The notes under the pieces were generated by a model, which searched no databases, was not told the origin of the DNA, and worked only from the letters and a program-made list of their open reading frames with translations. DNA of 64,000 nucleotides from the NCBI GenBank assembly GCA_963739625.1, contig CAVUAU010000011.1:434001-498000 (forward strand). Direction: 5' to 3'. Both the position numbers and the translations under genes were made by a program. Source of the stretch: Salinimicrobium sp963739625 (lineage in GTDB: Bacteria; Bacteroidota; Bacteroidia; Flavobacteriales; Flavobacteriaceae). Shown here piece after piece: positions 15,544 through 26,082 of this stretch. Each line of letters starts with the position of its first letter. The stretch's first letter is position 1.

Positions 15544-18303
15544 ATGAGGGGGTTTTTTTTATGTTTTTGTTTTTTGCTTTCTGCCTATGTTCATTCACAA
15601 ACAACCGTCACCGGAAAGGTGGTGGACAGCAAAAATCAGCCGGTACCCGGGGTGAATATCGTAGTCTCGGGGACTTCACAAGGAACTATAACAGATTTTG
15701 ACGGAAAGTTTGCACTTACCGCCACCCAGGATCCGCCATTCGTCATCCAGTTTAGCAGTGTGGGCTATGAAAGTCAGGTGGTGAATATAGATTCGCAAGA
15801 TCAGGTGGTCAATATAACGCTTGTGGAAGGAACGGCTTTAGATGAGATCGTGGTTTCGGCATCAAGAACGCCCGAACGTATTTTTGAATCTCCGGTCACC
15901 ATTGAGCGCTTTGGGATCAAAGAAATTACAAATACTCCTTCGGCCTCTTTTTACGGCGGGCTGGAAAATTTGAAGGGAGTAGATATCAACACCAACAGTC
16001 TCACCTTTCAGTCGGTAAACACTCGCGGATTTGCCACTTTTGCCAACACGAGGTTTGTGCAGCTGGTCGACGGAATGGATAATTCCTCGCCCGCACTCAA
16101 TTTTGTCCTCGGAAACCTTTTGGGAATGACAGAACTGGATGTCTTCAGCATTGAATTATTGCCTGGAGCATCGTCGGCACTCTATGGAGCTAACGCCTTC
16201 AACGGAATTCTTTTCATGACCAGTAAAAATCCTTTTGATTTCCCGGGAATCAGTGCCTATTATAAGCAAGGCTGGACGCAGCAGGAGGCGGCGGGAACAA
16301 ATCCCGTTTACGATCTGGGAGTGCGGGTGGCCTACAAATTTTCAGAAAAATTCGCCGCAAAAGCCAATTTTTCATACCTCAAGGGAACCGATTGGTATGC
16401 GGTGAGCAGGGAAGATGTGCTCCATCCAGGCAGGACCAGAAATGATCCCAACTATGACGGGCTTAATGTTTATGGAGACGAGGTAAGCACCAATATTAGA
16501 GGAGTAGGAGATGCACTTGCCGCCGCCGGACTCATCCCGCCGGGATCTGAGAACCTCTTGCCAAATGAGGCGGTTAGCCGTACCGGGTATGCAGAATCTG
16601 CCCTCACAGATTACAACGCCGAAAGCGTGAAATTTGATGTTGCGCTGCATTACCGGCCTTTTGCCGATGATCTCGAGATCAGCTACCTGGGAAAAGCCGG
16701 CATGGGAACCACCATATATCAGGGAGCAAACCGCTATTCCCTCAACGATTTTTTCCTGCAGCAGCACAAGCTTGAGATCAGGAATGATAATTTCTTCGCC
16801 CGCGCGTACATTACAGATGAAGATGCAGGTGATTCTTATGACATCCGCTTCACCGGGATCAACGTAAACCGGCTGTGGAGCTCAGATCAACAATGGTTTG
16901 GCGAATATGCGGGAGCCTACATCCAGGCTGCTTCCCAGGGGCTCTCTTCTGAAGAGGCACATGCCATGGCCCGGCAGTATGCAGATCGCAACAGGTTACA
17001 ACCGGGTACTCCCGAATTTGAGCAGGCATTTAATAATGTAACCTCAAATTCAGATCTTGCCGAAGGCTCCCAATTTAGAGATGCCTCACAGTTAAGACAT
17101 GCAGATGCAAATTACAACCTTACCCACCTCACAGGAGATGTGGCTGAAGTCCAGGTAGGAGGCTCTTACCGTCAATACCGCCTGAATTCTTACGGAACAA
17201 TTTTCACCGATTTTGACGGACCAATTACCTATTCAGAATATGGCTTCTACACCCAGCTTCAGAAGAAACTGCTTGCGGAACGCCTGAAATTGACCGGTTC
17301 CCTGAGATATGATAAATCTGAACTTTTTGAAGGCAATCTTTCGCCGCGCTTATCTATTGGTTATACGGCCGGAATGAATCGGGAACATAATTTCAGGGCA
17401 TCGGTGCAAACCGGGTTCAGGTACCCGACTACGCAGGATCTTTTCATTGGGCTGGATGTGGGAAGGGCGATCCTGGTAGGATCGGCTGAAGAAAATCTCG
17501 ACCGGTATGTAAGAACCTTTCCGGTGAGTGGAGCAGGGGCAGCTGCAACCGGCAGCCCAGATGCGACCATCTCCGGCCGGGACGCCTATGAAAACGCTTT
17601 TTCCCTGGCCTCTGTGCAAACAGGCGCTCCTGCCTCGGCTGATGTTGATATTGTAAAACCCGAAAAAGTAACTGCCCTGGAAGCCGGCTACAGGGGAAGG
17701 CTGGGAGATTTCATCCTGGACCTCAATGCGTACTACAACATTTACAAAGATTTTATTTCCAACGAGACTGTGCTGGTGCCATTGTATGGGGAGGTTGGTG
17801 ACAATTCCCTTTCGTTGCTCGCGCTGCAGCAGGGTGATTATAAGGCCTTCCAAACCTATACCAATTCGCCTGCCGATGTAAAATCTTTTGGAGCCTCCTT
17901 AGGACTTACCACCAAGATCTTTGAGAGCTATGATCTTGAAGCTAACTACACTTATGCCGAAGAAGACTTCGACCAGGCTTCGGCACCCGATTTCAGAACA
18001 AGCTTCAACACCCCGAAGCATAAGGTGAAACTATCTTTTGGCAATACAGATGTGACAGAAAATCTGGGCTTTAAGATAAACTATCGCTGGAGTGACACCT
18101 ATTTCTGGCAGTCCAGTTTTGCCGATGGGAAAGTGCCTGCCTATTCTGTCGTAGATGCACAGGTAAGTTATAAACTGCCTGCGATAAAATCAATGCTCAA
18201 GGCCGGCGCGACCAATATTGGAGGGGAGGAATATTTTACTGCCTATGGTACCGGACACATTGGACAGCAGTATTACATCTCCCTTACCTATAACAACTTC
18301 TAA
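15544..18303 (+). CDS. TonB-dependent outer membrane receptor
   Basis: This 919-residue protein has a signal peptide (about 1-18), a carboxypeptidase-regulatory-like domain (TVTGKVVDSKNQPVPGVNIVV, about 20-105), a plug domain (DEIVVSASRTPERIFESPVTIE, about 110-240) and a 22-strand barrel ending with an aromatic residue (SLTYNNF). It takes a substrate through the outer membrane with energy from TonB/ExbB. No SusD partner gene is adjacent, so it is not a classical SusCD system. The substrate cannot be told from sequence. Confidence 0.93.
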   Translation: MRGFFLCFCFLLSAYVHSQTTVTGKVVDSKNQPVPGVNIVVSGTSQGTITDFDGKFALTATQDPPFVIQFSSVGYESQVVNIDSQDQVVNITLVEGTALDEIVVSASRTPERIFESPVTIERFGIKEITNTPSASFYGGLENLKGVDINTNSLTFQSVNTRGFATFANTRFVQLVDGMDNSSPALNFVLGNLLGMTELDVFSIELLPGASSALYGANAFNGILFMTSKNPFDFPGISAYYKQGWTQQEAAGTNPVYDLGVRVAYKFSEKFAAKANFSYLKGTDWYAVSREDVLHPGRTRNDPNYDGLNVYGDEVSTNIRGVGDALAAAGLIPPGSENLLPNEAVSRTGYAESALTDYNAESVKFDVALHYRPFADDLEISYLGKAGMGTTIYQGANRYSLNDFFLQQHKLEIRNDNFFARAYITDEDAGDSYDIRFTGINVNRLWSSDQQWFGEYAGAYIQAASQGLSSEEAHAMARQYADRNRLQPGTPEFEQAFNNVTSNSDLAEGSQFRDASQLRHADANYNLTHLTGDVAEVQVGGSYRQYRLNSYGTIFTDFDGPITYSEYGFYTQLQKKLLAERLKLTGSLRYDKSELFEGNLSPRLSIGYTAGMNREHNFRASVQTGFRYPTTQDLFIGLDVGRAILVGSAEENLDRYVRTFPVSGAGAAATGSPDATISGRDAYENAFSLASVQTGAPASADVDIVKPEKVTALEAGYRGRLGDFILDLNAYYNIYKDFISNETVLVPLYGEVGDNSLSLLALQQGDYKAFQTYTNSPADVKSFGASLGLTTKIFESYDLEANYTYAEEDFDQASAPDFRTSFNTPKHKVKLSFGNTDVTENLGFKINYRWSDTYFWQSSFADGKVPAYSVVDAQVSYKLPAIKSMLKAGATNIGGEEYFTAYGTGHIGQQYYISLTYNNF

Positions 18304-18320
18304 GATTTTTTCCGCTAAAG

Positions 18321-18347
18321 AAGCCGGATGTCTTTCCGGCTTTTTTT
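18321..18347 (+). terminator. Terminator of the TonB receptor gene
   Basis: AAGCCGGA (18321-18328) pairs with TCCGGCTT (18335-18342), then a T tract. The T tract overlaps the end of the convergent cbpM gene. Confidence 0.85.
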
Positions 18348-18639
18348 ATTCTTCAAAACGTCTTATCCTGTTTTCCAGGAAATTCACCCTTTCCTGAAGT
18401 TCTGAAACCCGGTCAAGAAGATTATTAATGGCATCAATGCCCTGCAGGTTGATCTCGAGATCGTAGTGCAGCCGCATTATCTTTTCCAGTTCCCGCACCT
18501 GTTCCGGCGCTACATATCTATCATTTTCAATCACAGTGATCTCGAGCAGCCCAAATTCGGTAAGAGAATCGATGAATGAGTACTGGATCTCATGAGAATC
18601 GCAGAATTCAGATATTAATATATATTCTTTAGGATCCAT
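18346..18639 (-). CDS. cbpM: Chaperone modulatory protein CbpM
   Basis: This 97-residue MerR-HTH-like protein reads EYILISEFCDSHEIQYSFIDSLTEFGLLEI, then YVAPEQVRELEKIMRLHYDLEINLQGIDAINNLL and a C-terminal coiled coil. That is the CbpM pattern. CbpM binds the J-domain protein CbpA and blocks it. The gene directly follows cbpA with an 11-base overlap, which supports the pairing. Confidence 0.82.
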   Translation of the reverse strand: MDPKEYILISEFCDSHEIQYSFIDSLTEFGLLEITVIENDRYVAPEQVRELEKIMRLHYDLEINLQGIDAINNLLDRVSELQERVNFLENRIRRFEE

Positions 18640-19561
18640 GTTTTCTTAGTTTTTGTAGTTCCTGGAGCAGTTCTTTTTCTTTCGCGCTTAATCCTGTGGG
18701 AAGTTTCAGGTTGTAGGTGATGTAGAGATCGCCGTAATGGCCTTCTTTTTTATAAACGGGAAATCCCTTTCCTTTTAACTTGACCCTGGTGCCGTTTTGA
18801 GTTTCAGGTTTTACGGTGAGTTTTGCCTTCCCGTCAAAAGTGTCTACAGTTATCTCGCCTCCCAGAGCAGCTGTGAACACATCGAGATCAACCCTTTTAA
18901 AAAGATCTTTCCCTTCCCGCTTAAAGCCTGTATTGTTGTTGACGACAAAAGTGATAAGCAGGTCTCCGTTTGGGCCACCGTTGACACCTTCGCCTCCATA
19001 ACCTTTGATCTTGATCGTCTGTCCGTTTTCCACTCCGGCAGGAATCGTTAGCCTTATATTTTTCCCGTTGACCGTTAGGGTCTGTTTTTGGGTTTTATAA
19101 ATATCGGTAAGGTTCACCTGCAGTTCGGCGTTGAAATCCTGGCCTCTAAACCGGGTGGTTCTTCTCTGGCCTCCTCGGGCAGCCCCGCCAAACATAGATT
19201 CGAAAAATTCAGAAAAATCGCCACCTTCAAATCCGCCTCCACCAAAGCCCGATGCGCCTCCGCCAAAACCGCCTGCGCCACCGCTGTACTGGCGTTGATG
19301 TTGTTGTTGAGCTCTCGCCTTTTCAAATTCCTCGGCATGTTGCCAGTCCTTGCCGTACTGGTCGTATTTTTTACGCTTTTCAGGGTCTATAAGAACCTCG
19401 TGAGCCTCATTGACCTGCTGAAATTTCTTTTGAGCCTCTTTATCGTTTGGGTTAAGATCGGGATGATATTTTCGGGCAAGTTTGCGATATGCCTTTTTTA
19501 TATCATTTTTGGATGCACTCTTGTCGAGTCCCAACACCTTGTAATAATCAATAAATTCCAT
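18629..19561 (-). CDS. cbpA: J-domain co-chaperone CbpA
   Basis: This 310-residue protein has a J domain (about 4-70, with the HPD motif in KYHPDLNP), a Gly/Phe-rich linker (about 90-135), and two DnaJ C-terminal beta domains without the zinc finger. This is the CbpA class that works with DnaK. Its message continues into cbpM. The Gly-rich linker is unusually repetitive (GGGASGFGGGGFEGGDF). Confidence 0.92.
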   Translation of the reverse strand: MEFIDYYKVLGLDKSASKNDIKKAYRKLARKYHPDLNPNDKEAQKKFQQVNEAHEVLIDPEKRKKYDQYGKDWQHAEEFEKARAQQQHQRQYSGGAGGFGGGASGFGGGGFEGGDFSEFFESMFGGAARGGQRRTTRFRGQDFNAELQVNLTDIYKTQKQTLTVNGKNIRLTIPAGVENGQTIKIKGYGGEGVNGGPNGDLLITFVVNNNTGFKREGKDLFKRVDLDVFTAALGGEITVDTFDGKAKLTVKPETQNGTRVKLKGKGFPVYKKEGHYGDLYITYNLKLPTGLSAKEKELLQELQKLRKHGS

Positions 19562-19748
19562 AAATTTTTGAAATTGATTTTTTCTGAAGGGTCAAAACTC
19601 CTTCTTCCTTAAAGATAAGGATTTCAGGAAAAATAAAATGAGGAGCCGGGACCTAATGCTGCCAAATAAATAGGTTTTTGGGTAAAGTGTTGAAAATCAG
19701 TTTTAATTGGCAGTTTGTTTTTGAAGAAGCTTTTTCTAAATTTAGAAT

Positions 19749-21651
19749 ATGGAAAATCTACAGATAAAAACCTTCGCAGAATACAAGAAAGCTTACAAGA
19801 AAAGTGTAAAACATCCTGAAGCTTTCTGGGACCAAATCGCCGACACCTTCACCTGGCATAAGAAATGGGACAAGACCCTGGAATGGGATTTTGAGAAACC
19901 CGAGGTAAAGTGGTTCCAGGGAGGAAAACTCAACATCACAGAAAACTGTCTTGACAGGCACCTCGAAAAGCTTGGCAACAAGACAGCCATTATTTGGGAA
20001 CCTAATGACCCCGATGAGGAATCCCGCTACATCACTTACAGGCAGCTGTTCGTAAAAGTTTCGCGCTTTGCCAACGTACTAAAGAACAACGGGATCAAAA
20101 AAGGCGATCGCGTGTGTCTTTATATGCCAATGATCCCCGAGCTCGCCATCGCAATGCTTGCCTGCGCAAGGATTGGAGCCGTACATTCTATTGTTTTTGC
20201 AGGATTTTCCAGTTCGGCAATTGCCCGTCGCATCAATGACTCGCGAATGTAAAATGTTGATCACCGCTAACGAGGTCTACAGAGGTTCCAAAAAGGTGAA
20301 TTTGAAAGAGATCTGCGATAAAGCCCTGGAGGATACGCCTTCTATTGAAAATGTCATTGTATATCGCCGCACCGTGGAGCCAACTTCCATGAAGCAGGGC
20401 CGTGATAAATTTTGGTTTGAGGAACTGCAGAAGGTGGAGCAGGAGTGCCCCGCCGAGAGTATGGATGCCGAAGATATGCTGTTCATTCTTTATACTTCGG
20501 GCTCTACCGGAAGACCTAAAGGGATGGTGCATACCGTTGGCGGATATATGGTGGGTACGACCTACACCTTCGAAAATGTTTTTCAGCTTGACAGGAATGA
20601 TGTGTATTGGTGTACGGCCGATATTGGCTGGATCACCGGCCACTCCTATATTATATACGGTCCTCTCGCAGCCGGGGCAACCACGGTAATGTTTGAAGGT
20701 ATTCCCAGCTATCCCGACTACGGAAGGTTTTGGGAGATCTGTGAAAAGTTGAAAGTCACCCATTTTTATACGGCGCCAACAGCCATTCGTTCCCTCGCGA
20801 AGCAACCCCTGAAATTTGTGGAAAAGCATGATCTTTCTACACTGAAAGTTCTTGGAAGCGTGGGCGAACCCATTAATGAAGAGGCCTGGCACTGGTATAA
20901 CGATAATATTGGAAAAGGAAATTGTCCTGTGGTGGACACCTGGTGGCAAACCGAGACCGGGGCCATTATGATCTCACCTTTGGCAGGGATCACACCAACC
21001 CGTCCCACTTTTGCAACTTTACCCTTACCGGGAGTGCAACCGGTACTTATGGATGATAATGGAGAGGAGATAAAAAAATTGAATGCCGATGGGCGGCTGG
21101 CGATAAAATTCCCCTGGCCTTCAATTGCGAGAACCATTTATGGAGATCATCAACGTTACAAAGATGTCTATTTCTCTGCCTTTAAAGGCAAGTACTTTAC
21201 CGGTGATGGCTCGTATCGCGATGCTTCAGGAAACTATCGCATTACCGGAAGGGTCGATGATATTGTTATTGTTTCTGGACATAACCTGGGAACTGCAACC
21301 ATAGAAAATGCCATTGATGAACATGAAGGAGTGGTAGAGAGCGCGGTAGTAGGTTTTCCGCATGAGGTCAAAGGAAATGCCCTTTATGCCTATGTGATCC
21401 TCTATGATAACGTTGAAGCTTCCGAAGAACTTCGCCAGGAGATAAGGGAGCTGGTGGCAGATACAGTAGGACCAATTGCTAAACCCGATAAGATCCAGTT
21501 CGTAAGCGGACTTCCGAAGACCCGAAGCGGAAAGATCATGAGACGAATCTTAAGAAAGATCGCGTCAAATGACACTTCTAACCTGGGAGATATTTCTACT
21601 TTACTCAATCCTGAAGTGGTGGAGGAAATAAAGGCCGAAGCCCTTATATAA
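19749..21651 (+). pseudogene. acs: Acetyl-CoA synthetase (acs), one +1 frameshift
   Basis: Acs makes acetyl-CoA from acetate, ATP and CoA. The first frame (from 19749) covers the N-terminal 165 residues up to FAGFSSSAIARRINDS. The remainder (from KMLITANEVYRG) lies in the +1 frame and carries YTSGSTGRPKG (AMP-binding), the hinge region TGRVDDIVIVSGHN and the PKTRSGKIMRR motif with the acetylation-regulated Lys. One extra base in TCGCGAATGT (20241-20250) explains the break; removing it gives a full-length enzyme of 633 residues. Both parts are well conserved, so a sequencing insertion is likelier than a true null allele. Confidence 0.92.
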
Positions 21652-21672
21652 CCTGAAGGAGGAATAAAAGTA

Positions 21673-22749
21673 TCAATCCGGTTCTATTTCAAAATCATTG
21701 ATCATCTCAAGAAGGACTTCCTCTGTCTGCGAAAAATGCGGTTTGGAAGTCCTTTTCCTTTCCACCTTTTGAAAGTAGGGTATAATGTCGCCGGTCTCAT
21801 ATAATTCTACAACCATAGGATGAACGTAGTAGCTTCTGCAAACGCTCCTGGTGTTGCCCAGGGCTTCCGCAGCAGTATCATAGGCCTTTAAAATGTTACT
21901 TTTGTTCTCCTTTTCCTCTTCCACGTAACCTATTTCTCTCAAGGTTTCAAAAAAGATCTTTGTGGCGCTCCATGTCCTAAAATCCTTGGCCGAAAACAGC
22001 TCATCACTTACCGCCTGGATGTATTGGTTCACCATGCCACTGTCGATGGTCTTCTTATTTCCTTCTTCATCTATATATTTGAAAACTTCCCAGCCGGGTA
22101 TTTCCTCGCATTGGTTGACCAGTTTGATCAACTTCCTGTCCCTCACGCTCACCGAATGCTCTTTTCCTTTCTTGCCTATAAAATTGAATTTCATTTTTCC
22201 GCGGGAAACCTGTACGTGCCTGCTTCTCAAAGTTGACAATCCGTATGACTTGTTCTGCCTGGCGTAGGTGTCGTTACCAATCCTGATGTGGGTTTCTTCC
22301 ATGAGCCTCACGATGAGGGCCAATACTTTTTGCTGTGGCATTCCTCTAAGATCCAGGTCCTCGTCAACCCTTTTCCTGATCTTTGGTAACACCTTTCCAA
22401 AAGCGGCAATTTTGTAGAACTTTGTGCGATTCCTGAATTCGGTCCAGTCAGGGTGGTACATATACTGCTTTCTTTGCTTAGAGTCGCGGCCAATTACCTG
22501 CAGGTGACCATTAGGAAAAGGACAAATTTTCACCTGTTCCCAGGCCGGTGGAATCACTAGTTTTTTAATGCGTTCCAGGTCCTTTTTAGACGCTACAGGT
22601 TGCCCGTTCTTCAAATACTGGTAGCCCTTGCCTTTTTTACGGCGTTCTATACACAGTTCTGCTTCAGAAACGTATTTGAGATTGGCTCTTTCGGCAGCCT
22701 GATCTGGATTGGTAATAAGAGTGGTTACCTCTTCGGAAGAAAGGGACAT
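21673..22749 (-). CDS. DNA topoisomerase IB (poxvirus/eukaryote-like)
   Basis: This 358-residue protein is a bacterial type IB topoisomerase. It has an N-terminal domain with KYVSEAELCIERRKKGKGYQYL and a catalytic domain with VRLMEETHIRIGNDTYARQNKSYGLSTLR, KGKEHSVSVRDR, and AKDFRTWSAT. The nucleophile Tyr lies in CRSYYVHP near the C-terminus. It relaxes supercoils by forming a 3'-phosphotyrosine bond. It runs convergent with acs. Confidence 0.93.
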   Translation of the reverse strand: MSLSSEEVTTLITNPDQAAERANLKYVSEAELCIERRKKGKGYQYLKNGQPVASKKDLERIKKLVIPPAWEQVKICPFPNGHLQVIGRDSKQRKQYMYHPDWTEFRNRTKFYKIAAFGKVLPKIRKRVDEDLDLRGMPQQKVLALIVRLMEETHIRIGNDTYARQNKSYGLSTLRSRHVQVSRGKMKFNFIGKKGKEHSVSVRDRKLIKLVNQCEEIPGWEVFKYIDEEGNKKTIDSGMVNQYIQAVSDELFSAKDFRTWSATKIFFETLREIGYVEEEKENKSNILKAYDTAAEALGNTRSVCRSYYVHPMVVELYETGDIIPYFQKVERKRTSKPHFSQTEEVLLEMINDFEIEPD

Positions 22750-22819
22750 AGGAATCTTTTTCCTAAAGATAGGTTCCCTGTGCGGCTTCTGCTTTTAAAA
22801 AAATGTGAAAGTTGAGCAC

Positions 22820-22847
22820 AAAAAAAACCTCCCGGGAAAGGGAGGTT
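22820..22847 (-). terminator. Terminator of the M42 peptidase gene
   Basis: AACCTCCC and GGGAGGTT (22826-22847) form a stem; read on the minus strand it is followed by a run of eight T. It lies just past the stop at 22869. Confidence 0.85.
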
Positions 22848-22868
22848 CAAAAATGTCATTTTTAAAAG

Positions 22869-23957
22869 CTATTCAAAATAGCTGAAGGTTTCGCCGTCTT
22901 CGAGCTGCAGCAGGCTCTCGTAAATAAGCTTGATCACGTTCTCCACATCTTCGCGGTGTACCATTTCAACAGTGGTATGCATGTAGCGCAGCGGCAGGGA
23001 AATAAGCGCCGAAGCCACTCCGCCGTTGCTGTAAGCAAAAGCATCTGTATCTGTTCCTGTCATGCGGGAAGAGGCAGCCCTTTGGAAAGGGATCTCTTTT
23101 TCTTCGGCAGTCTCGATTAACAGGCTTCTCAATCTGTTTTGCACAGCAGGAGCATAAGTGATCACCGGGCCGGCACCTATTTTGGTCAGTCCGTTAGTCT
23201 TTTTCTCGATCATTGGAGTAGTGGTGTCGTGAGTAACATCGGTCACGATCGCAACATTAGGCTTGATACGTTGAGTGATCATTTCGGCACCGCGAAGGCC
23301 AATCTCCTCCTGTACAGAGTTGGTCACGTATAGCCCGAAAGGCAGTTTTTTATTGTTTTCCTTCAGCAGGCGCGCCACTTCAGCAATCATAAAGCCACCA
23401 ATCCTGTTATCCAGGGCACGGCTCACAAACTTGTCATTGTTCAGGATAAAAAATTCATCGGGATAAGTGATGACGCAGCCAACATGCACTCCAAGAGCTT
23501 CTACCTCTTCTTTAGTAGAACATCCAACATCAATAGAAATATTGTCGAGTTTGGGTGCCTGTTCCTTTTCTTTATCGCGGGTATGGATCGCGGGCCATCC
23601 AAAAACCCCTTTTACGATCCCGTTTTTGGTGTGTATATCTACTCTTTTTGAAGCGGCAATCTGGTGATCGCTGCCCCCGTTGCGAATCACGTAGATGAGT
23701 CCGTCATCTGTGATGTAGTTAACGTACCAGGAGATCTCATCTGCATGTCCTTCTATTACTACTTTGTATTCTGCTTCGGGATTGATGACGCCCACGGCGC
23801 TACCGTAGGTGTCTGTGATGAATTCGTCTACATAAGGTTCCAGGTAATTCATCCATAGCTTTTGACCTTCCCATTCATAACCTGTGGGAGCGGCATTATT
23901 GAGGTATTTCTCTAAAAAATCCATAGATTTTTCATTGAGTATGCTGTCTTTGCTCAT
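22869..23957 (-). CDS. M42 family metalloaminopeptidase
   Basis: This 362-residue peptidase shows the M42 metal-binding residues: His in VIEGHADEISWYV, Asp in RALDNRIGG, Glu-Glu in QEEIGLRGAEM, Asp in VTDVTHD, and the C-terminal His in HTTVEMVHREDVEN. Family members form tetrahedral dodecamers that trim short peptides in the cytosol. No signal peptide is present. It is divergent from the DUF4294 gene. Confidence 0.93.
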   Translation of the reverse strand: MSKDSILNEKSMDFLEKYLNNAAPTGYEWEGQKLWMNYLEPYVDEFITDTYGSAVGVINPEAEYKVVIEGHADEISWYVNYITDDGLIYVIRNGGSDHQIAASKRVDIHTKNGIVKGVFGWPAIHTRDKEKEQAPKLDNISIDVGCSTKEEVEALGVHVGCVITYPDEFFILNNDKFVSRALDNRIGGFMIAEVARLLKENNKKLPFGLYVTNSVQEEIGLRGAEMITQRIKPNVAIVTDVTHDTTTPMIEKKTNGLTKIGAGPVITYAPAVQNRLRSLLIETAEEKEIPFQRAASSRMTGTDTDAFAYSNGGVASALISLPLRYMHTTVEMVHREDVENVIKLIYESLLQLEDGETFSYFE

Positions 23958-24013
23958 TCTAAAAGGTTTTGCACGAATTTAGCAAGATTTAGGCAGCTGA
24001 CAATTTCTTTATA

Positions 24014-24754
24014 ATGTATTTTTGGAATGGTTTTAGCGACATCACACGAAAAATTAAACTTTTGAAGAACATCTTTCTGATACTGTTTTTGATTTCGGCC
24101 TTTTCTCTGAAAGCTCAGGAAAACCTGCCGGTGGAAGACACTTTACAGGATAAGGAATATATTTTTATTGAAGGCGATTCTATTGCGCGTAAGCATATAG
24201 ACCTGGATGAAGTTTTGATCCTGGGAAGGCTGAAATTTGATTCTCCAGCCGACAGGCACCGCTACCTGATCCTTAGACGTAAGACCCTGAAAGTATATCC
24301 CTATGCTAAACTGGCATCAGAAAGACTGGTGGAGCTAAACAGCAGGCTTGACCAGATCAAATCGCGGCGGGACCGAAAAAGGTACACCAAGATCGTTCAA
24401 AATTATATAGAAGACCAGTTCTCTGCCGAACTTAAGAAGCTCACCCATACCGAAGGCCAGATCCTGGTAAAATTGATCCATCGCCAAACCGGCGTGACTG
24501 CCTTTGAACTTGTCAAGGATCTAAAAAGCGGCTGGCGCGCCTTTTGGTACAATACCACTGCGAGTTTTTTCGATATTTCTTTAAAAGAGGAATTTCAACC
24601 CCGGGACAACCAGGAAGATTACCTTATAGAAGACATACTTCAAAGAGCATTTCAAAACAAGCAGCTGCAGAAGCAGCCAAGTGCCCTGGATTTTGATTTT
24701 CTGGAGCTTACCAACAAATGGTCTTCTTCTAATAAGAGTGACCGGAAATCTTAA
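24014..24754 (+). CDS. DUF4294 family secreted protein
   Basis: This protein of up to 246 residues has a signal peptide (LKNIFLILFLISAFSLKAQ) after a short leader, so translation may begin at the in-frame TTG at 24062 rather than at 24014. The mature part matches DUF4294 of Bacteroidota: EYIFIEGDSI, DEVLILGRLKF, YLILRRKTLKVYPYAKLA and LVKLIHRQTGVTAFELVKDLKSGWRAFWYN. Function is unknown; it is probably periplasmic. Confidence 0.85.
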   Translation: MYFWNGFSDITRKIKLLKNIFLILFLISAFSLKAQENLPVEDTLQDKEYIFIEGDSIARKHIDLDEVLILGRLKFDSPADRHRYLILRRKTLKVYPYAKLASERLVELNSRLDQIKSRRDRKRYTKIVQNYIEDQFSAELKKLTHTEGQILVKLIHRQTGVTAFELVKDLKSGWRAFWYNTTASFFDISLKEEFQPRDNQEDYLIEDILQRAFQNKQLQKQPSALDFDFLELTNKWSSSNKSDRKS

Positions 24755-24852
24755 ACTTTTCCTTCCCGTTATACGGTTCGGCTAATGCGCCGGCAGGTTA
24801 CTCGTTGTAGAACCTCTGCTTTTTCTGCCGCACCAAATCCGAAACATTACTT

Positions 24853-26082
24853 TTAATTGTTGCTGCAGTTTCCAGCCTCAAAATCTATTGCAGTAGGGTT
24901 GTAAGCGTTGTTGCTTATGTCAAAAGCATCTGCTCCCACCGTCGTATAGAGGTTTGAAATTCCGCAGAAATCAGCCAGTTTACTGTTATTAGAGATCATT
25001 CCGGCTTCAAAACTTTCAGGTTTTATATTTGAGAGGCCATCAAGGTTTTGCAGGACAACATTGTGGTAAATAATTAGCCCGCTAAGTTGCTCCAGGTTTT
25101 CCAGGCCCGACAGGTTAGCAAGAAGTTTGTTATTGTCAATGTTGAGCATCGAAACCACTTTTAAATCCTCAAGCCCGGTCAGGGATGACAAAAAGTTATT
25201 GGTGGTGATCTGGATCTCCTCTGCTTTTTGAAGACCCAAGCCATCAAAACTTTGCAGCCCGTTGTTTTCCACAATTAGATCATGCACCTCTGTCAGGTTA
25301 TTTAGTCCCTCGAAATTCTTCAACGCAGGGTTGTTCTTGAACTCCACCTGTTGAGCAAAACTTATTCCCTCCAAGCCCTTTAAACTGCTTAGGGTCGTAT
25401 TATCATGAAAGTAAAGGAACATGAGATCAGAAGTTATATTAGAGAGAGCTTCTACCTGTATAAGAGAGCTGTTATCCATGATAACTATACTGCCGGAACT
25501 TTCCATTTGTTCAAGACCCGCCAGGTTTTCGAGTTGAGATACACTGTAGATCTTTAAAGTGGAAACCTTTTTAAGGTCCTTTAGAGGAGCAAGGGAAGTA
25601 ACATCCCCCGGATTATTTTCAGTAACTTCAAGGGAGCCGGTTATTTCCTCGTAGCCGTTTTCACCGAAACTTTCAACTTCAGCCTGGGTGGTCAACTTAA
25701 TGCTGCCGTCATACACTGCGCTTTTGGTAGTAAAGGTTTTGGTGGGGCTGTAAAACATTTGTCCGTTCTTTTTTGCATAAAACCTTACCGAGTAGTTAGT
25801 GTTAGGTACAAGGTTAGAAAGAGTAGTGGACACTTCGGGAGCTACTGTGAGGCTTTGATGCGTGAAATCCTCGTTTTCGGCTGCCCAGGAAACGCCAAGT
25901 TCCTCGGGAGACACATCAGAAGTGATCTGGGCCTGCACCTTTGCCGAATTTTTGTTGACGTCACTTACGCTCAAGCTTATTTCAACTTTACTTACAATGT
26001 CCGGTTCTTCTGGAGAGTCATCCTTTGAGCAGGATATGGTTACAGCAATAAGGAGGAGTAGGGCAGGGAAGAAGTTTTTCAT
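24853..26082 (-). CDS. Lipoprotein with leucine-rich receptor L-like repeats
   Basis: This 409-residue protein has a lipoprotein signal (LLLIAVTISC, SKDD after the Cys), a fibronectin-type-III-like domain (about 30-120) and then about nine repeats of the kind LENLAGLEQMES and LKGLEGISFAQQVEFKNNPAL (about 150-390). The repeats match the insulin-receptor-L/LRR fold seen in Bacteroidota surface proteins. It probably sits on the cell surface and binds an unknown ligand. Confidence 0.85.
   Translation of the reverse strand: MKNFFPALLLLIAVTISCSKDDSPEEPDIVSKVEISLSVSDVNKNSAKVQAQITSDVSPEELGVSWAAENEDFTHQSLTVAPEVSTTLSNLVPNTNYSVRFYAKKNGQMFYSPTKTFTTKSAVYDGSIKLTTQAEVESFGENGYEEITGSLEVTENNPGDVTSLAPLKDLKKVSTLKIYSVSQLENLAGLEQMESSGSIVIMDNSSLIQVEALSNITSDLMFLYFHDNTTLSSLKGLEGISFAQQVEFKNNPALKNFEGLNNLTEVHDLIVENNGLQSFDGLGLQKAEEIQITTNNFLSSLTGLEDLKVVSMLNIDNNKLLANLSGLENLEQLSGLIIYHNVVLQNLDGLSNIKPESFEAGMISNNSKLADFCGISNLYTTVGADAFDISNNAYNPTAIDFEAGNCSNN

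Noticed and set aside
15544..18303. SusC/SusD-type polysaccharide utilisation locus
   Set aside because: No susD-like gene or glycoside hydrolase lies beside the TonB receptor.
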